Shown in pieces: positions 27,860 to 36,144 of a DNA stretch of 64,000 nt. The DNA is taken from positions 5,022,001-5,086,000 of the forward strand of contig NZ_VFPG01000001.1 of NCBI RefSeq assembly GCF_006716565.1, given 5' to 3'. The stretch is from Nocardia bhagyanarayanae (GTDB lineage Bacteria > Actinomycetota > Actinomycetes > Mycobacteriales > Mycobacteriaceae). The position numbers and the translations under genes were made by a program. The notes below the pieces were generated by a model that was not told the origin of the DNA, made no database searches, and worked only from the letters and a program-made list of their open reading frames with translations. Every line of letters begins with the position of its first letter. The first letter of the stretch is position 1.

Positions 27860-28316
27860 ACCCGCCCGAACCGCGCCGCCGACTGATGCCCGCCACGGAC
27901 GGAGTGCCCACACTGGGGGACTCCCGCACCGCCTGCCACCGGACTCAGGGCGGGCGCGGGCCGACGCCTCCTGGGCTCATCTCCGCATCGCCGACGAGCT
28001 CGGCCGTCGCCTACGAGCCCTGCCGCCGCTGCTTCGGTGCCATCGCTGACGCACGGTTGCTCGCCGACGGACTTGGCGAACCGCCGCAAGCGGACTGATC
28101 ACGCCGTGCACGAACTCGATGCCCTTCATCGCAGTGCCGCCGAGGAACGCCGCACCGACCGCCGCATACGAACGGAGTGCTGCCGCCGAGGACTCCGCAC
28201 CGACCGCCAACGGACTCCGGGGTGGGAGCAGACTGAACCCGACGTCTCGCGGCGCGAGCTCTGCGCCGCCGCCGAACCCCGCCGCCGACGAACCCCGCGT
28301 CCGCGGTGCGCCTACC
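27860..28316. other. No gene seen; short imperfect tandem repeat
   Basis: 457 bases between convergent genes. GCCGCCGAGGA...CCGCACCGACCGCC occurs at about 28136-28163 and again at 28183-28209, a 47-base step. Neither strand gives a convincing protein. Confidence 0.4.
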
Positions 28317-28820
28317 TCACCGCCGCGATCCGATCGCGAGCCGCACCGCCTCGGCGGGATCGGCGGCGGTGAGCGTGGCTTGCAGCGGCTCACCCGCGGC
28401 GTCGAGGATCTGCCACCCGCCGAGGGAGACGACCGGGATGTCGCCGCGGTGCCGTGCCAGCGCCAGTTCGGACAGCGTGCCCCAGGAGCCGCCGATGACG
28501 ATGACGGCGTCGGCGGAGCGCACCAGGATCGCGTTGCGCGCCTCGCCCATGTTCGTGAACAGCACGGCGGAAAGTCCCTGGCAGGCGGCGTCGCGGTCGA
28601 TGTCGGGCCGCACGCCGATCACCAGACCGCCCGCGCGTGACGCGCCTTCGGCGACGGCGGCCATCACACCGAAGCCGCCGCCGCACAGCACGGTCGCCCC
28701 CGCGGCGGCGAGCAGTCGTCCGACTTCGGTGGCGTTCGCGGCGTCGGCGCGGGTGCATGCGGTGGGTCCGCACACGGCGACCTGCTTGGCGTAGGTGCGT
28801 CGGGTGGTCAGCGCTGCCAT
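28317..28820 (-). CDS. TIGR00725/LOG-like Rossmann protein, 167 aa
   Basis: Belongs to the lysine-decarboxylase-like / molybdenum cofactor carrier-like superfamily of nucleotide-binding Rossmann folds. Signature stretches: GATVLCGGGFGVMAAVAEGA and VIVIGGSWGTLSELALARHR, the second being the GGxGTxxE motif. Length fits the short TIGR00725 type. The exact substrate is not evident; it could be a cytokinin-riboside phosphohydrolase relative or a cofactor binder. It is followed on the same strand by no close gene and lies just after the enoyl-CoA hydratase gene. Confidence 0.8.
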   Translation of the reverse strand: MAALTTRRTYAKQVAVCGPTACTRADAANATEVGRLLAAAGATVLCGGGFGVMAAVAEGASRAGGLVIGVRPDIDRDAACQGLSAVLFTNMGEARNAILVRSADAVIVIGGSWGTLSELALARHRGDIPVVSLGGWQILDAAGEPLQATLTAADPAEAVRLAIGSRR

Positions 28821-28845
28821 ATCGACAGTGTGCCGGGTCGAGGGG

Positions 28846-29586
28846 TCAGCCGCGGGTTCCTCCGGCGAGTCGCGCGGCGGCGTCGTCGGGGAAGCCGAAT
28901 GTCATCTCGGTTTCCGCGCGCAACGCTGCGGCCCGGTCCATCGACCGGGTGTTGGCGTAGAGCGCTTTGTAGATGCGATGCGAGCCGGGCGAGTTGGCGG
29001 CGATGCGCTCGGCGAGCTCGGCGACGTACCGGTCGAGTTCCGCGTCGGGCACGCAGTGGTCGACGAGCCCGATGCTCGCGGCTTCGGCGGCGGGCAGCCT
29101 GCGGGCGGTGAAGCTGAGTTCCTTGGCCCTGGACATGCCGACCCGTTCGGGTAGCCGCACCGACATGCCCCACAGCGGGACCAGCCCCCACTGGCTGTGG
29201 GTGTCCCCGAGTTGGGCGGATTCCCCGGCCACCAGCAGGTCGCAGCCGAGGGCCAGTTCCAGGCCGCCGGTGAAGCAGTGCCCGTGGATCTTGGCGATGG
29301 TGGGCTTGGGCAGGTCCTCGAGCAGTCCGATGGTCTCGGCCTCGCGGAACCGGTGCGCGAGTGCGTGGCCCTCGGCCAGCGCGGTCAGATCGTGTCCGGC
29401 GCAGAACGATCGGCCCGCGCCGGTGAGTACGACGACGCGCACGGCGTCGTCGCCGGCCAGTGTTTCCAGGTGGGTGCGCAAGTGGTCGAAGGTGTCCGCG
29501 GTGAGGGCGTTCAGCTTGTCGGGCCGGTTCAGCGTCAGCGTCGCGATCGCGCCGTCGATCGAACACAAGACGAGTTCATCGCTCAT
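28846..29586 (-). CDS. Enoyl-CoA hydratase/isomerase family protein
   Basis: Crotonase-fold enzyme acting on acyl-CoA thioesters in fatty-acid or aromatic-acid breakdown; 246 aa, normal length. Signatures: IATLTLNRPDKLNALTADTF, oxyanion-hole region LTGAGRSFCAGHDLTALAEG, and KIHGHCFTGGLELALGCDLL. ATG 29586 gives MSDELVLCSI, the usual N-terminus; an upstream extension is not needed. The usual second catalytic glutamate region reads THSQWGLVPLWGMSVRLPER, so the exact reaction is open. Confidence 0.93.
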   Translation of the reverse strand: MSDELVLCSIDGAIATLTLNRPDKLNALTADTFDHLRTHLETLAGDDAVRVVVLTGAGRSFCAGHDLTALAEGHALAHRFREAETIGLLEDLPKPTIAKIHGHCFTGGLELALGCDLLVAGESAQLGDTHSQWGLVPLWGMSVRLPERVGMSRAKELSFTARRLPAAEAASIGLVDHCVPDAELDRYVAELAERIAANSPGSHRIYKALYANTRSMDRAAALRAETEMTFGFPDDAAARLAGGTRG

Positions 29587-29718
29587 GCCTGCGCCTCGCT
29601 GACGCTCGGCTCCGGCATGCGCGAGGCACGCTGGCACATGATTCGCTCACTTCGTTCACTCATCGGCCACCTCCGTGTGTGCGCACCGCCGTGCACGCCA
29701 CGCCGGTGACTTCGCACC

Positions 29719-30138
29719 CTAACGCGCGCTGCCGGACGACGGTTCGTCGCCAGCAGACGCATGGCCGGACCCTGCACCGTCGTCGTCTCGGCCGCAGGGA
29801 TGTGAATCCGCCCGCGCGGGAGCGGATTTCACGAATTTCAGGCCGATGACGCAGGCGATGATGCCGCCGAGGAAGGCGATCTTGCTCGCCGAGACGGTCT
29901 CGGCGCCGGTGGCCATGGCGTACCCGACGGTGAGCGCCGCACCGATGCCGATCCACACGGCGTAGGCCACACCGATCGGTATGCGCCGGGTGGCCAGCGC
30001 CAACCCGATCATGCTCACCGCCAAGGCGATACCGAACACCGCTGTGGGCACGGCCCGCGACAATCCGTCCGACATGCCGAGCGCGGTCGCCCACACGGCC
30101 TCGAACACCGCGCTGACGATCAGAAGCGGCCACGCCAT
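29719..30138 (-). CDS. SMR-family transporter, probable guanidinium exporter subunit B
   Basis: Four-helix small multidrug resistance protein. The essential glutamate lies in helix 1 (SAVFEAVWATALG) and a Gdx-type helix 3 segment is present (GVAYAVWIGIGAALTVGYAM). At 139 aa it is longer than the usual 105; the extra 35 residues after LKFVKSAPA are hydrophilic. The ATG follows the stop of the paired SMR gene by one base, so the two are coupled and likely form a heterodimer. The upstream riboswitch points to guanidinium as substrate. Confidence 0.9.
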   Translation of the reverse strand: MAWPLLIVSAVFEAVWATALGMSDGLSRAVPTAVFGIALAVSMIGLALATRRIPIGVAYAVWIGIGAALTVGYAMATGAETVSASKIAFLGGIIACVIGLKFVKSAPARADSHPCGRDDDGAGSGHASAGDEPSSGSAR

Positions 30139-30139
30139 C

Positions 30140-30454
30140 TCAGCTCACCGCCTTCAGCCCGGCCACACAGGCGACCAGCCCGCACAGCAGCAGTGTCCGC
30201 GCCAAGCTCGCCCGCTCCTTTCCAGTCAGCACCGCCCACACCGCGGTGAGCACCGCGCCGACGCCGACCCACACCGCGTAGGCGGTGCCGGTGGGCAGGG
30301 TACGCATCGCGAAGGCCAGGCCGAGCATGCTGGCGACGAGCGCCGCCGCGAACACGAGGGTGGGAACGAGACGCCGGAAACCGCGGGATTCGGCGAGCGC
30401 CGTGGCCCATACGGCTTCCAACACCCCGGCGACGAGAAGAACGACCCAAGCCAC
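30140..30454 (-). CDS. SMR-family transporter, probable guanidinium exporter subunit A
   Basis: First gene of the pair, 104 aa, four membrane helices. Helix 1 has AGVLEAVWATALAESRGF with the proton/cation-binding Glu, and helix 3 reads TGTAYAVWVGVGAVLTAVWA. GTG 30454 with GGAGG 6 bases upstream. That ribosome site lies inside a hairpin that can compete with the guanidine-III riboswitch just upstream, which argues for ligand-controlled translation. Gdx/SugE-type export of guanidinium in exchange for protons is the expected activity. Confidence 0.92.
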   Translation of the reverse strand: MAWVVLLVAGVLEAVWATALAESRGFRRLVPTLVFAAALVASMLGLAFAMRTLPTGTAYAVWVGVGAVLTAVWAVLTGKERASLARTLLLCGLVACVAGLKAVS

Positions 30455-30468
30455 GACCGACCTCCATG

Positions 30469-30508
30469 GTCAGTCTTGTCGCTGTCCGGGTACTGAGCCC
30501 TCGTCCGG
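30469..30508 (-). promoter_or_regulatory. Guanidine-III (ykkC-III) riboswitch
   Basis: Reading the minus strand: CCGGACGAGG (30508-30499), a variable loop, GTACCCGG, then CAGCGACAAGACTGA. This matches the ykkC-III pattern as I remember it (CCGGACGAGG, GUACCCGG, GACAAGAC). The loop bases TCAGT (30496-30492) pair with ACTGA (30474-30470) to make the expected pseudoknot. It lies just upstream of the SMR pair, the class of gene this riboswitch controls in actinobacteria. Confidence 0.88.
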
Positions 30509-30655
30509 AGGCCCGCCGCGGGCCTTGTCTTCGACGCTAGCACGCGACGTAAGCGGCGGATGGTGAGCTTGGTTACCGGCCCGCTACGGCCGACTTCCGG
30601 CCGGGCGTGCGCCAATGCGCTTGCCGCGACATTGCATTCGATGCCATCGCCGACA

Positions 30656-31489
30656 CTATCCGGCCTCGATGGCGTCGGCGACGCGGGCCCGCAACGCCAG
30701 CGCGTCGCGTGGCGCCATCACTTTGGCGTCGTTGTCGAAGTAGACGTACACGTCGCCGCCGCGCGCCCAGGACCGGATCTTCTCGGCCCACATGTCCAGT
30801 CCGTCGTCGGTGTATCCGCTGACATAGAGCTCGTCGTGCCCGTGCAACCGGACGTACACGAAATCCGCGGTGACGTCCTCGAGCAGCGGATACTTGCCCG
30901 CCGCGTCCGCGACCACCAGCGCGATCCCGTGCTCGCGCAACAACTCCGGGAATTCCGGCGTGACGAAGCTGGGATGCCGGATCTCCAGCGCGTGGCGCAG
31001 CGGCCGGTCCGCGTCGGCGGTGGTGTGGGCGGGGTCGACGCGGTGATCGTGTCGGCTCGCGATCTCGGCGGCCTGCGCCGTGCTGCGCGGCAGATGGGCG
31101 AAGAAGCCGGTGAGCAGCTCCGGGTCGAAGCGCATGGTCGGCGGCAGCTGCCACAGGATCGGTCCGAGCTTGGGGCCGAGGGCGAGGACGCCGGAGGCGA
31201 GGAAGTTGGCCAGCAGCGTGTCGCCGTCGCGCAGTCGTTTCATGTGGGTGATGAAGCGGCTGCCCTTGACGGCGAACACGAAGTCCTCCGGTGTCTGTTC
31301 GGCCCAGCGCAGGTAGCTCGACGGCCGCTGCAACGAGTAGAACGATCCGTTGATCTCCACGCTGTTCATTCGCTCGGACAGGTAGCCGAGCTCGAGCCGC
31401 TGGGTCAGTCCCACCGGGTAGAACACGCCGCGCCAACCTCGATACAGCCATCCCGAGGTGCCGATCCGGATGTCGCCCATGGATTCCAT
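30656..31489 (-). CDS. DUF72 family protein (YecE-like TIM barrel), 277 aa
   Basis: Function of the family is not established. Features: DIRIGTSGWLYRGWRGVFYP at the N-terminus, NSVEINGSFYSLQRPSSYLR, FVFAVKGSRFITHMKRLRD, GPILWQLPPTMRFD, then ALEIRHPSFV and DFVYVRLHGHDELYVSGYTD, with DVYVYFDNDA near the end. All are classic DUF72 landmarks and the length is normal. An ATG two codons into the frame is an alternative start. No operon partner is evident; the SMR pair lies downstream on the same strand, behind its own riboswitch. Confidence 0.93.
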   Translation of the reverse strand: MESMGDIRIGTSGWLYRGWRGVFYPVGLTQRLELGYLSERMNSVEINGSFYSLQRPSSYLRWAEQTPEDFVFAVKGSRFITHMKRLRDGDTLLANFLASGVLALGPKLGPILWQLPPTMRFDPELLTGFFAHLPRSTAQAAEIASRHDHRVDPAHTTADADRPLRHALEIRHPSFVTPEFPELLREHGIALVVADAAGKYPLLEDVTADFVYVRLHGHDELYVSGYTDDGLDMWAEKIRSWARGGDVYVYFDNDAKVMAPRDALALRARVADAIEAG

Positions 31490-31632
31490 GGTGGCAGGCG
31501 GCGGTGTGCCGGGGGCGGGTGAAAGCCGTAAAACCAGGCGCGGCAGGATCTCCGAGGGTTCGACCGCCCGTCGTTCGGGTACGCCATGGTCGGATCATTC
31601 GCTTTTCAACTGAGTTCAATCGGAGGAATCAC

Positions 31633-31794
31633 ATGTCGAAGGTCGATGCCGTGCGGCTGTCGAGCGTGCTGGGCATCGATGTGGCGCAGGCGATGCTGCG
31701 GCTGCGCAACGAGCGGTATCCCGGCGAGAACGAGCACGACACGTGCCTGCGTCTCATCGCCGAGGACGCGCAGCGCAGGCGGCACGGCGCCTGA
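31633..31794 (+). CDS. Hypothetical small protein, 53 aa
   Basis: ATG 31633 is preceded by GGAGG at good spacing. MSKVDAVRLSSVLGIDVAQA then MLRLRNERYPGENEHDTCLR; charged, two short helices, one Cys. It looks like a small DNA- or RNA-binding protein but no family is recognised. Divergent from the DUF72 gene with about 140 bases between. Confidence 0.65.
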   Translation: MSKVDAVRLSSVLGIDVAQAMLRLRNERYPGENEHDTCLRLIAEDAQRRRHGA

Positions 31795-31833
31795 GGCGCG
31801 TCGTCCGAGCCGAATGCAGGGTCGGCTCGGGCT

Positions 31834-32211
31834 TCATCGGTTTCCGCGGTAGGGGCGGCCGCAGTCGCCGCTGATGTGGAGCACACCGTGCCCGCACACT
31901 CGCGCCGAGAACTTCGCCAACGCCTCGCTCAACGCGCTGACATCGTCGAAGGCGAGGGTGCCTGCGTCGATGGCACGGGCGATCTCGCTTTCCAGCTCGA
32001 TCACCCGCATGAGGACGCGCAGCACCTCCGCATCGCGCGGCTTCCGCGTTTCCGCATCGCGAACCAATTCCTCGGCGATCGCCCCGGCCCGGTGCAGGTC
32101 GCGCACCGCGCCCGCCGGATCGCGGCGGCGGACCGACAGCCGTGCCTGATTGCGCAGCGCCTCGATGTCGCCCAAGCGGGCGCCGAGATGGGGAGATTCG
32201 GGTGACGTCAC
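31834..32211 (-). CDS. Hypothetical helical protein, 125 aa
   Basis: Starting from GTG 32211 (GAGG upstream) the protein is MTSPESPHLGARLGDIEALR, then helical and charged (LVRDAETRKPRDAEVLRVLM; VSALSEALAKFSARVCGHG), ending in a short Gly/Arg tail. No domain is recognised. The frame is open further upstream but that part is Pro/Arg-rich and lacks a ribosome site. It diverges from the DinB-type gene. Confidence 0.6.
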   Translation of the reverse strand: MTSPESPHLGARLGDIEALRNQARLSVRRRDPAGAVRDLHRAGAIAEELVRDAETRKPRDAEVLRVLMRVIELESEIARAIDAGTLAFDDVSALSEALAKFSARVCGHGVLHISGDCGRPYRGNR

Positions 32212-32386
32212 GATGTCCTCACTGGGTGCGTGGTGGCAACGAGTGGTTCGGATCGTGTGTTCGAGTCGGCGAGGTGCAGTGCATATCGCCGGTGTACCCC
32301 GCCGCGTGACACTGTCGCGTGGATCGCCCGGCAGTGGGTAGGTCCCGAGGACAGAGCACATCGACGACGGCAGGGAGGCGATGGCG

Positions 32387-32896
32387 ATGACGAGCGCGCA
32401 GCTGCTGACCGACGGCTACGAGCGGGTCAGGGAAGCGGTGTACGAGGCCGTCGACGGCCTGGACGAGGACGCGCTGACCTTCCGGATCGACCCGGGCGCC
32501 AACACGATCGCCTGGCTGATCTGGCACCTGACCCGGGTGCAGGACGACCACATCGCCGACGTCGCGGGCACCGAGCAGGTATGGACCGCCCAGGATTGGT
32601 ACGGCCGTTTCGGCCTGCCGCTGGACGAACGAGCGACCGGCTACGGCGACGGCCCCGAGGAGGTCGCGCTGGTGCGCGCGTCCGCGGAATCGCTGTCGGG
32701 CTATTACGACGCCGTCCACGAGCGGACTCTGGACTTCGTGCGCGAGCTGACCGATGCCGACCTGGCGGAGGTGATCGACACCCGCTGGGACCCGCCGGTC
32801 ACCCTCGCGGTGCGGCTGGTGAGCGTGATCTCCGACGACCTCCAGCACGCGGGCCAGGCGGCGTACGTGCGCGGGGTGTTCGACCGCACGAGGTGA
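32387..32896 (+). CDS. DinB/DUF664-family protein (mycothiol-dependent transferase-like)
   Basis: Four-helix bundle with a metal site; actinobacterial members include mycothiol-dependent enzymes. AWLIWHLTRVQDDHIADVAG supplies two of the expected histidines and SDDLQHAGQAAYVRGVFDR the third. Length of 169 aa is typical. GGAGG is spaced 8 bases from ATG 32387; an earlier ATG at 32381 is only 2 bases away, so 32387 is preferred. Expected to be a cytosolic thiol-handling or detoxifying enzyme; substrate unknown. Confidence 0.88.
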   Translation: MTSAQLLTDGYERVREAVYEAVDGLDEDALTFRIDPGANTIAWLIWHLTRVQDDHIADVAGTEQVWTAQDWYGRFGLPLDERATGYGDGPEEVALVRASAESLSGYYDAVHERTLDFVRELTDADLAEVIDTRWDPPVTLAVRLVSVISDDLQHAGQAAYVRGVFDRTR

Positions 32897-32902
32897 ACGG
32901 CG

Positions 32903-34522
32903 TCAGGTTCGGGTGAAGACGCCGAGGCCGTCGGCGTCGAAGTATTCGAGGGTCAGCGTGTTTCCGGCGAAGGTGGCACGCGAGACCGAGCCGGTGGGTG
33001 CGTTCTCGCCGGTCGGTGTGAACACGAAGGTGTCGCCGTCCCAGTGGCGCAGCGGGAAGCGCATGTTCCGCGGGCCCAGGGTGAGGGTGAGCCCGTCGTC
33101 CTCGACGGCGACGGTGGCCGGACCGTAGTAGTCGTTGTCGTAGCGGCCCGCGTAGGTCGGCAGCGGTTGCGCCGGGGCGGGTCGCGCGGGTGGCGACGCG
33201 CCCGCGAGGCTGCCGATCGGCGCGCTGAGCGGTGCGAAGGCCTCCCGGTAGAGCGCGCGCCAGTCCTCGCGGACGGTGCCGAACTGGACGAGGTCGGCGA
33301 ACTCGGCGTTGAGCGTTTCGGGTAGCCCGATCGGCGCGGCGTTGGTGAGCGTCACGATGCCGACGTTCACGGAGGGGATCAGGGTGAACGCGGTGGCGGC
33401 GCCGAGATCGAAGGCGCCCGAATGCCCGAGCACCACCCGTCCTGCCGGGGAGACGCCGACGTTGAAGCCGTAGCCGTAGAACCCGGCGCGCGCGTCGAAG
33501 GTCCTCGGCGGCGCCGACACCGCTTGCGGCGACACCGCGGGTTGCAGCGCGTCGGGCGCGAGGAACGGCCGGCCCTCGACCGCGCCGTCGGCGAGCATCA
33601 TCGTCATCCATTTGGCGAGATCGTCCACCGACGAACTCACCCCGCCCGCGGGGGACTGGGCGTCGGGGTCGCGCGGCGGGTCCGCGACCCGATACCTGCC
33701 GTCGACGAGCACGTGACCGTCGGCGCGGTCGTCGCGTGCGCGGAAGTCGCTGTACCGCGAGCTCGTGGAGGTCATGCCGAGCGGCTGGTAGATCTCCTTG
33801 TCCGACAACGTCTCCCAGTCGGCGCCCGCCGCGGTGGCGACCGCGACGGCGGCGGCGGTGAGACCGAAATTGGTGTAGGCGTAGGAGTCGCGGAAGGCGT
33901 CCAGCGGCAGCTCCCGCAACCGCTCGAGCACCTGCTCGCGGTCGTAGCCGAGGTCCTCGAGCAGATCGCCCGCGTGATCGGGGAGCCCGGACCGATGCGC
34001 GAACAGATCACCGACGGTGACCTTCTCGGTGACGTACGGGTCGCCCAACGCGAACGAGGGCAGCAACTGGCGCACCGGCGTATCCCATCGCACGGCGCCC
34101 GTGGCGACCTGCCGTGCGACGACCGTCGCCGCGAGCGATTTCGACACCGACGCCAGCTGGAACACCGTCTCCGGACCGACCTTGGCGTCCGAGCCCACCG
34201 CGCGCACGCCGAAACCCTTGCGGTACACCACTTTTCCGTCGTGCACGACGGCGACGGCGAGTCCGGGGACCCGCGAGGTCGCCAGCAGGCTCTGGGCGAG
34301 CTCGTCGAGCCGATCCACCGCCTGGCCGACCTGTCCGTCGGGGATCGTCACCCCGGCGACCTGGTTCGGTGACTCGACGGAGGTGCTGGTGGCGGGCGAC
34401 TGCGGAGCCGGCGCGTCGACGCAGCCGCCGACGAGCAGTCCCGCGGCCACCAGCGCCGCGAGACCCGGAACTCTCCGCCGATCTCCGCGCACGGCCACTC
34501 CCGGGGCTCGTTTTCGACACAA
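32903..34522 (-). CDS. Serine hydrolase, class C beta-lactamase fold, lipoprotein
   Basis: The lipobox LVGGC puts the lipidated Cys at 34, so it is exported and membrane-anchored. Catalytic SVSK at S125-K128, YTN at Y216-N218 and HSG at H367-G369 are the three landmarks of the penicillin-binding / class C beta-lactamase / esterase superfamily. The C-terminal 120 residues form a lipocalin-like beta domain (YAGRYDNDYYGPATVAVED; FVFTPTGENAPTGSV). At 539 aa it is longer than a true AmpC, so an esterase or D-amino peptidase is as likely as a lactamase. Confidence 0.9.
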   Translation of the reverse strand: MCRKRAPGVAVRGDRRRVPGLAALVAAGLLVGGCVDAPAPQSPATSTSVESPNQVAGVTIPDGQVGQAVDRLDELAQSLLATSRVPGLAVAVVHDGKVVYRKGFGVRAVGSDAKVGPETVFQLASVSKSLAATVVARQVATGAVRWDTPVRQLLPSFALGDPYVTEKVTVGDLFAHRSGLPDHAGDLLEDLGYDREQVLERLRELPLDAFRDSYAYTNFGLTAAAVAVATAAGADWETLSDKEIYQPLGMTSTSSRYSDFRARDDRADGHVLVDGRYRVADPPRDPDAQSPAGGVSSSVDDLAKWMTMMLADGAVEGRPFLAPDALQPAVSPQAVSAPPRTFDARAGFYGYGFNVGVSPAGRVVLGHSGAFDLGAATAFTLIPSVNVGIVTLTNAAPIGLPETLNAEFADLVQFGTVREDWRALYREAFAPLSAPIGSLAGASPPARPAPAQPLPTYAGRYDNDYYGPATVAVEDDGLTLTLGPRNMRFPLRHWDGDTFVFTPTGENAPTGSVSRATFAGNTLTLEYFDADGLGVFTRT

Positions 34523-34673
34523 ACCCTCCTCGAGCGTAGATCAACCGATCTTGCGACGAAAGGCTGCGCGGAGGGCGGCGGTGTTTGCCCCACGGGATTC
34601 GCGGTAGTCCTCACCCCGAACCACTGACCGTCGGCGGACACCTCCGGTCGCCGACCCGCGGAGAGGAGCTTCG

Positions 34674-35372
34674 ATGAGTCAGCTGCCGAAAGGCCGTGGC
34701 GTCACCCGACGGCATACCGTCGCGGCGCGCGGCGCATCCGCCTTGGCGATCGCGGCCACGGTATTTCTCGCCCCGGTCACCGGCACCGCGTCCGCCGCCG
34801 ATCCACCCGTACTCGGCGGCGGCTCCGGCATCGTCATCGCCAACCAGGCCGAGTGCACGCTCACCTCGATCGGCCACGACCGTGCCGGGCGCCTGGTCGG
34901 CCTCACCGCCGGTCACTGCGGCAAGGCGGGGGCGACGGTGCTCGCCGAATCCGATCCCAACTACGGCGTGGTCGGCAGGTTCGCCCATACCGATCCCGCG
35001 CTGGACTACGCGGTCATCGAATTCGACCCGCAGCGGGTCACACCGGTGCGCCAGCTCGGCGACATCGCGATCACCGGCATCGGCGCGCCCGCACGGTTCC
35101 CGGCCACCGTGTGCAAGAAGGGCCGCACCACCGGAACCACCTGCGGCGTCGCCTGGGGCCCCGTGGGCCCGGCCACCGAGACCTGGACTCAGCTGTGCGT
35201 GCTCGAAGGTGACTCCGGCGCGCCCGTGGTGGTCGGCTCGACGCTCGTCGGCATGGTGAACGCCTATCTCGGGGTGGGTTGCTTCGGGCCCGAAGTGGGT
35301 ACCGATATCCATGCGGTAGTCGCGGATCTGGACGCACGCGACCTCGTGGGTGCGGGCTTCTGGCCGATCTGA
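34674..35372 (+). CDS. Secreted S1-family (chymotrypsin-like) serine protease
   Basis: 232 aa with an N-terminal signal (ALAIAATVFLAPVTGTASA, cleavage likely after ASA near residue 41). Catalytic triad visible: H81 in TAGHCG, D111 in DYAVIEF, S181 in EGDSGAPV. Cys pairs at 61/82 and around 147, 157 and 175 fit disulfides. Almost no pro-region, unlike the alpha-lytic or streptogrisin type, so it resembles the short actinobacterial S1 proteases. GAGAGGAG precedes ATG 34674. Divergent from the beta-lactamase-fold gene. Confidence 0.93.
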   Translation: MSQLPKGRGVTRRHTVAARGASALAIAATVFLAPVTGTASAADPPVLGGGSGIVIANQAECTLTSIGHDRAGRLVGLTAGHCGKAGATVLAESDPNYGVVGRFAHTDPALDYAVIEFDPQRVTPVRQLGDIAITGIGAPARFPATVCKKGRTTGTTCGVAWGPVGPATETWTQLCVLEGDSGAPVVVGSTLVGMVNAYLGVGCFGPEVGTDIHAVVADLDARDLVGAGFWPI

Positions 35373-35723
35373 TCGGCGCCGCTCGCGAAAGCTCGGCCAG
35401 TGCTCGCGCGTTGCCGTGGGTGAGCGATTGCCGGACGCTTCGACAGCGGCTCGCGTGAGCGCGATCGCCTGTCCATCAAGTGAATCGATCGTCCTGACGG
35501 ACCGCACGCGACGCTGCGCCGACTTTCACCACCCGCCAATGGATTCCGTGTCCTCGCCTTTAGTCAAGTAATGCTCGAATCTCAACTCGAACCGTCCCGG
35601 TTTGGGGTTGGTCACAACGACCGCATCGCCGGGCGAGGGTGTTTGCCGAATTCGCGCCACCGAATCGCTTCCGAGGTTGCCGGTCGATACCGTGGGGGCA
35701 CATCGGGAGGAAGCGGAATCCAC
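35373..35723. other. No gene seen
   Basis: 351 bases between two plus-strand genes. Upstream extension of the following frame (from 35571) is Arg/Gly-rich and lacks a ribosome site. Probably holds the promoter of the 119-aa gene. Confidence 0.35.
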
Positions 35724-36083
35724 ATGGGCCCCAACGACGCCGAGGACGACGGCATGCCTGCTCCGGTGCGGGACTTCGGCACGGCGATCCGCATGGGCCT
35801 CGACCTCGCGCTGGCGTTGGTGGAGGACACCGACACCTCGCTGGACGGCATGCTGCGCACCCTCGAACGCCACACCAAGCGATGGGCGCTGGACGGCGTA
35901 CCCATCGACGAGATCCAGCACGCGGTCCACGACGGCGTCAGATCCGGGCTCGCCCAGCTGCGCGACGACGCGGGACCGATGCTCGACTGCGTGCTCGTCG
36001 TGGATCTACTCGACGTCATGACCTCGGCGGTGTCGCGCGCGTACGTCGCGGCCGACCGCACCGTGCGCGGCACCGCGCTCTGA
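35724..36083 (+). CDS. PucR/CdaR N-terminal-domain-like protein, 119 aa
   Basis: After ATG 35724 (GGAGG about 12 bases upstream) the protein is helical: RMGLDLALALVEDTDTSLDG, then TKRWALDGVPIDEIQHAVHD and GVRSGLAQLRDDAGPMLDC. The W(A/T).(E/D)GVP.DE...A.H.G pattern is what I associate with the N-terminal (RsbRD-like) domain of PucR-type regulators. No DNA-binding domain is attached, so it may be a truncated or stand-alone signalling module. Confidence 0.55.
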   Translation: MGPNDAEDDGMPAPVRDFGTAIRMGLDLALALVEDTDTSLDGMLRTLERHTKRWALDGVPIDEIQHAVHDGVRSGLAQLRDDAGPMLDCVLVVDLLDVMTSAVSRAYVAADRTVRGTAL

Positions 36084-36144
36084 AGCACGGTCATTACCTC
36101 GCGGGTAATCGTGCGGCGCCCGCCCGATTCGTAGGATCGGCCAG

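Noticed and set aside
30469..30508. Guanidine-I or mini-ykkC (guanidine-II) riboswitch
   Set aside because: The sequence lacks the paired ACGR hairpins of class II and the length of class I; class III landmarks fit in order.
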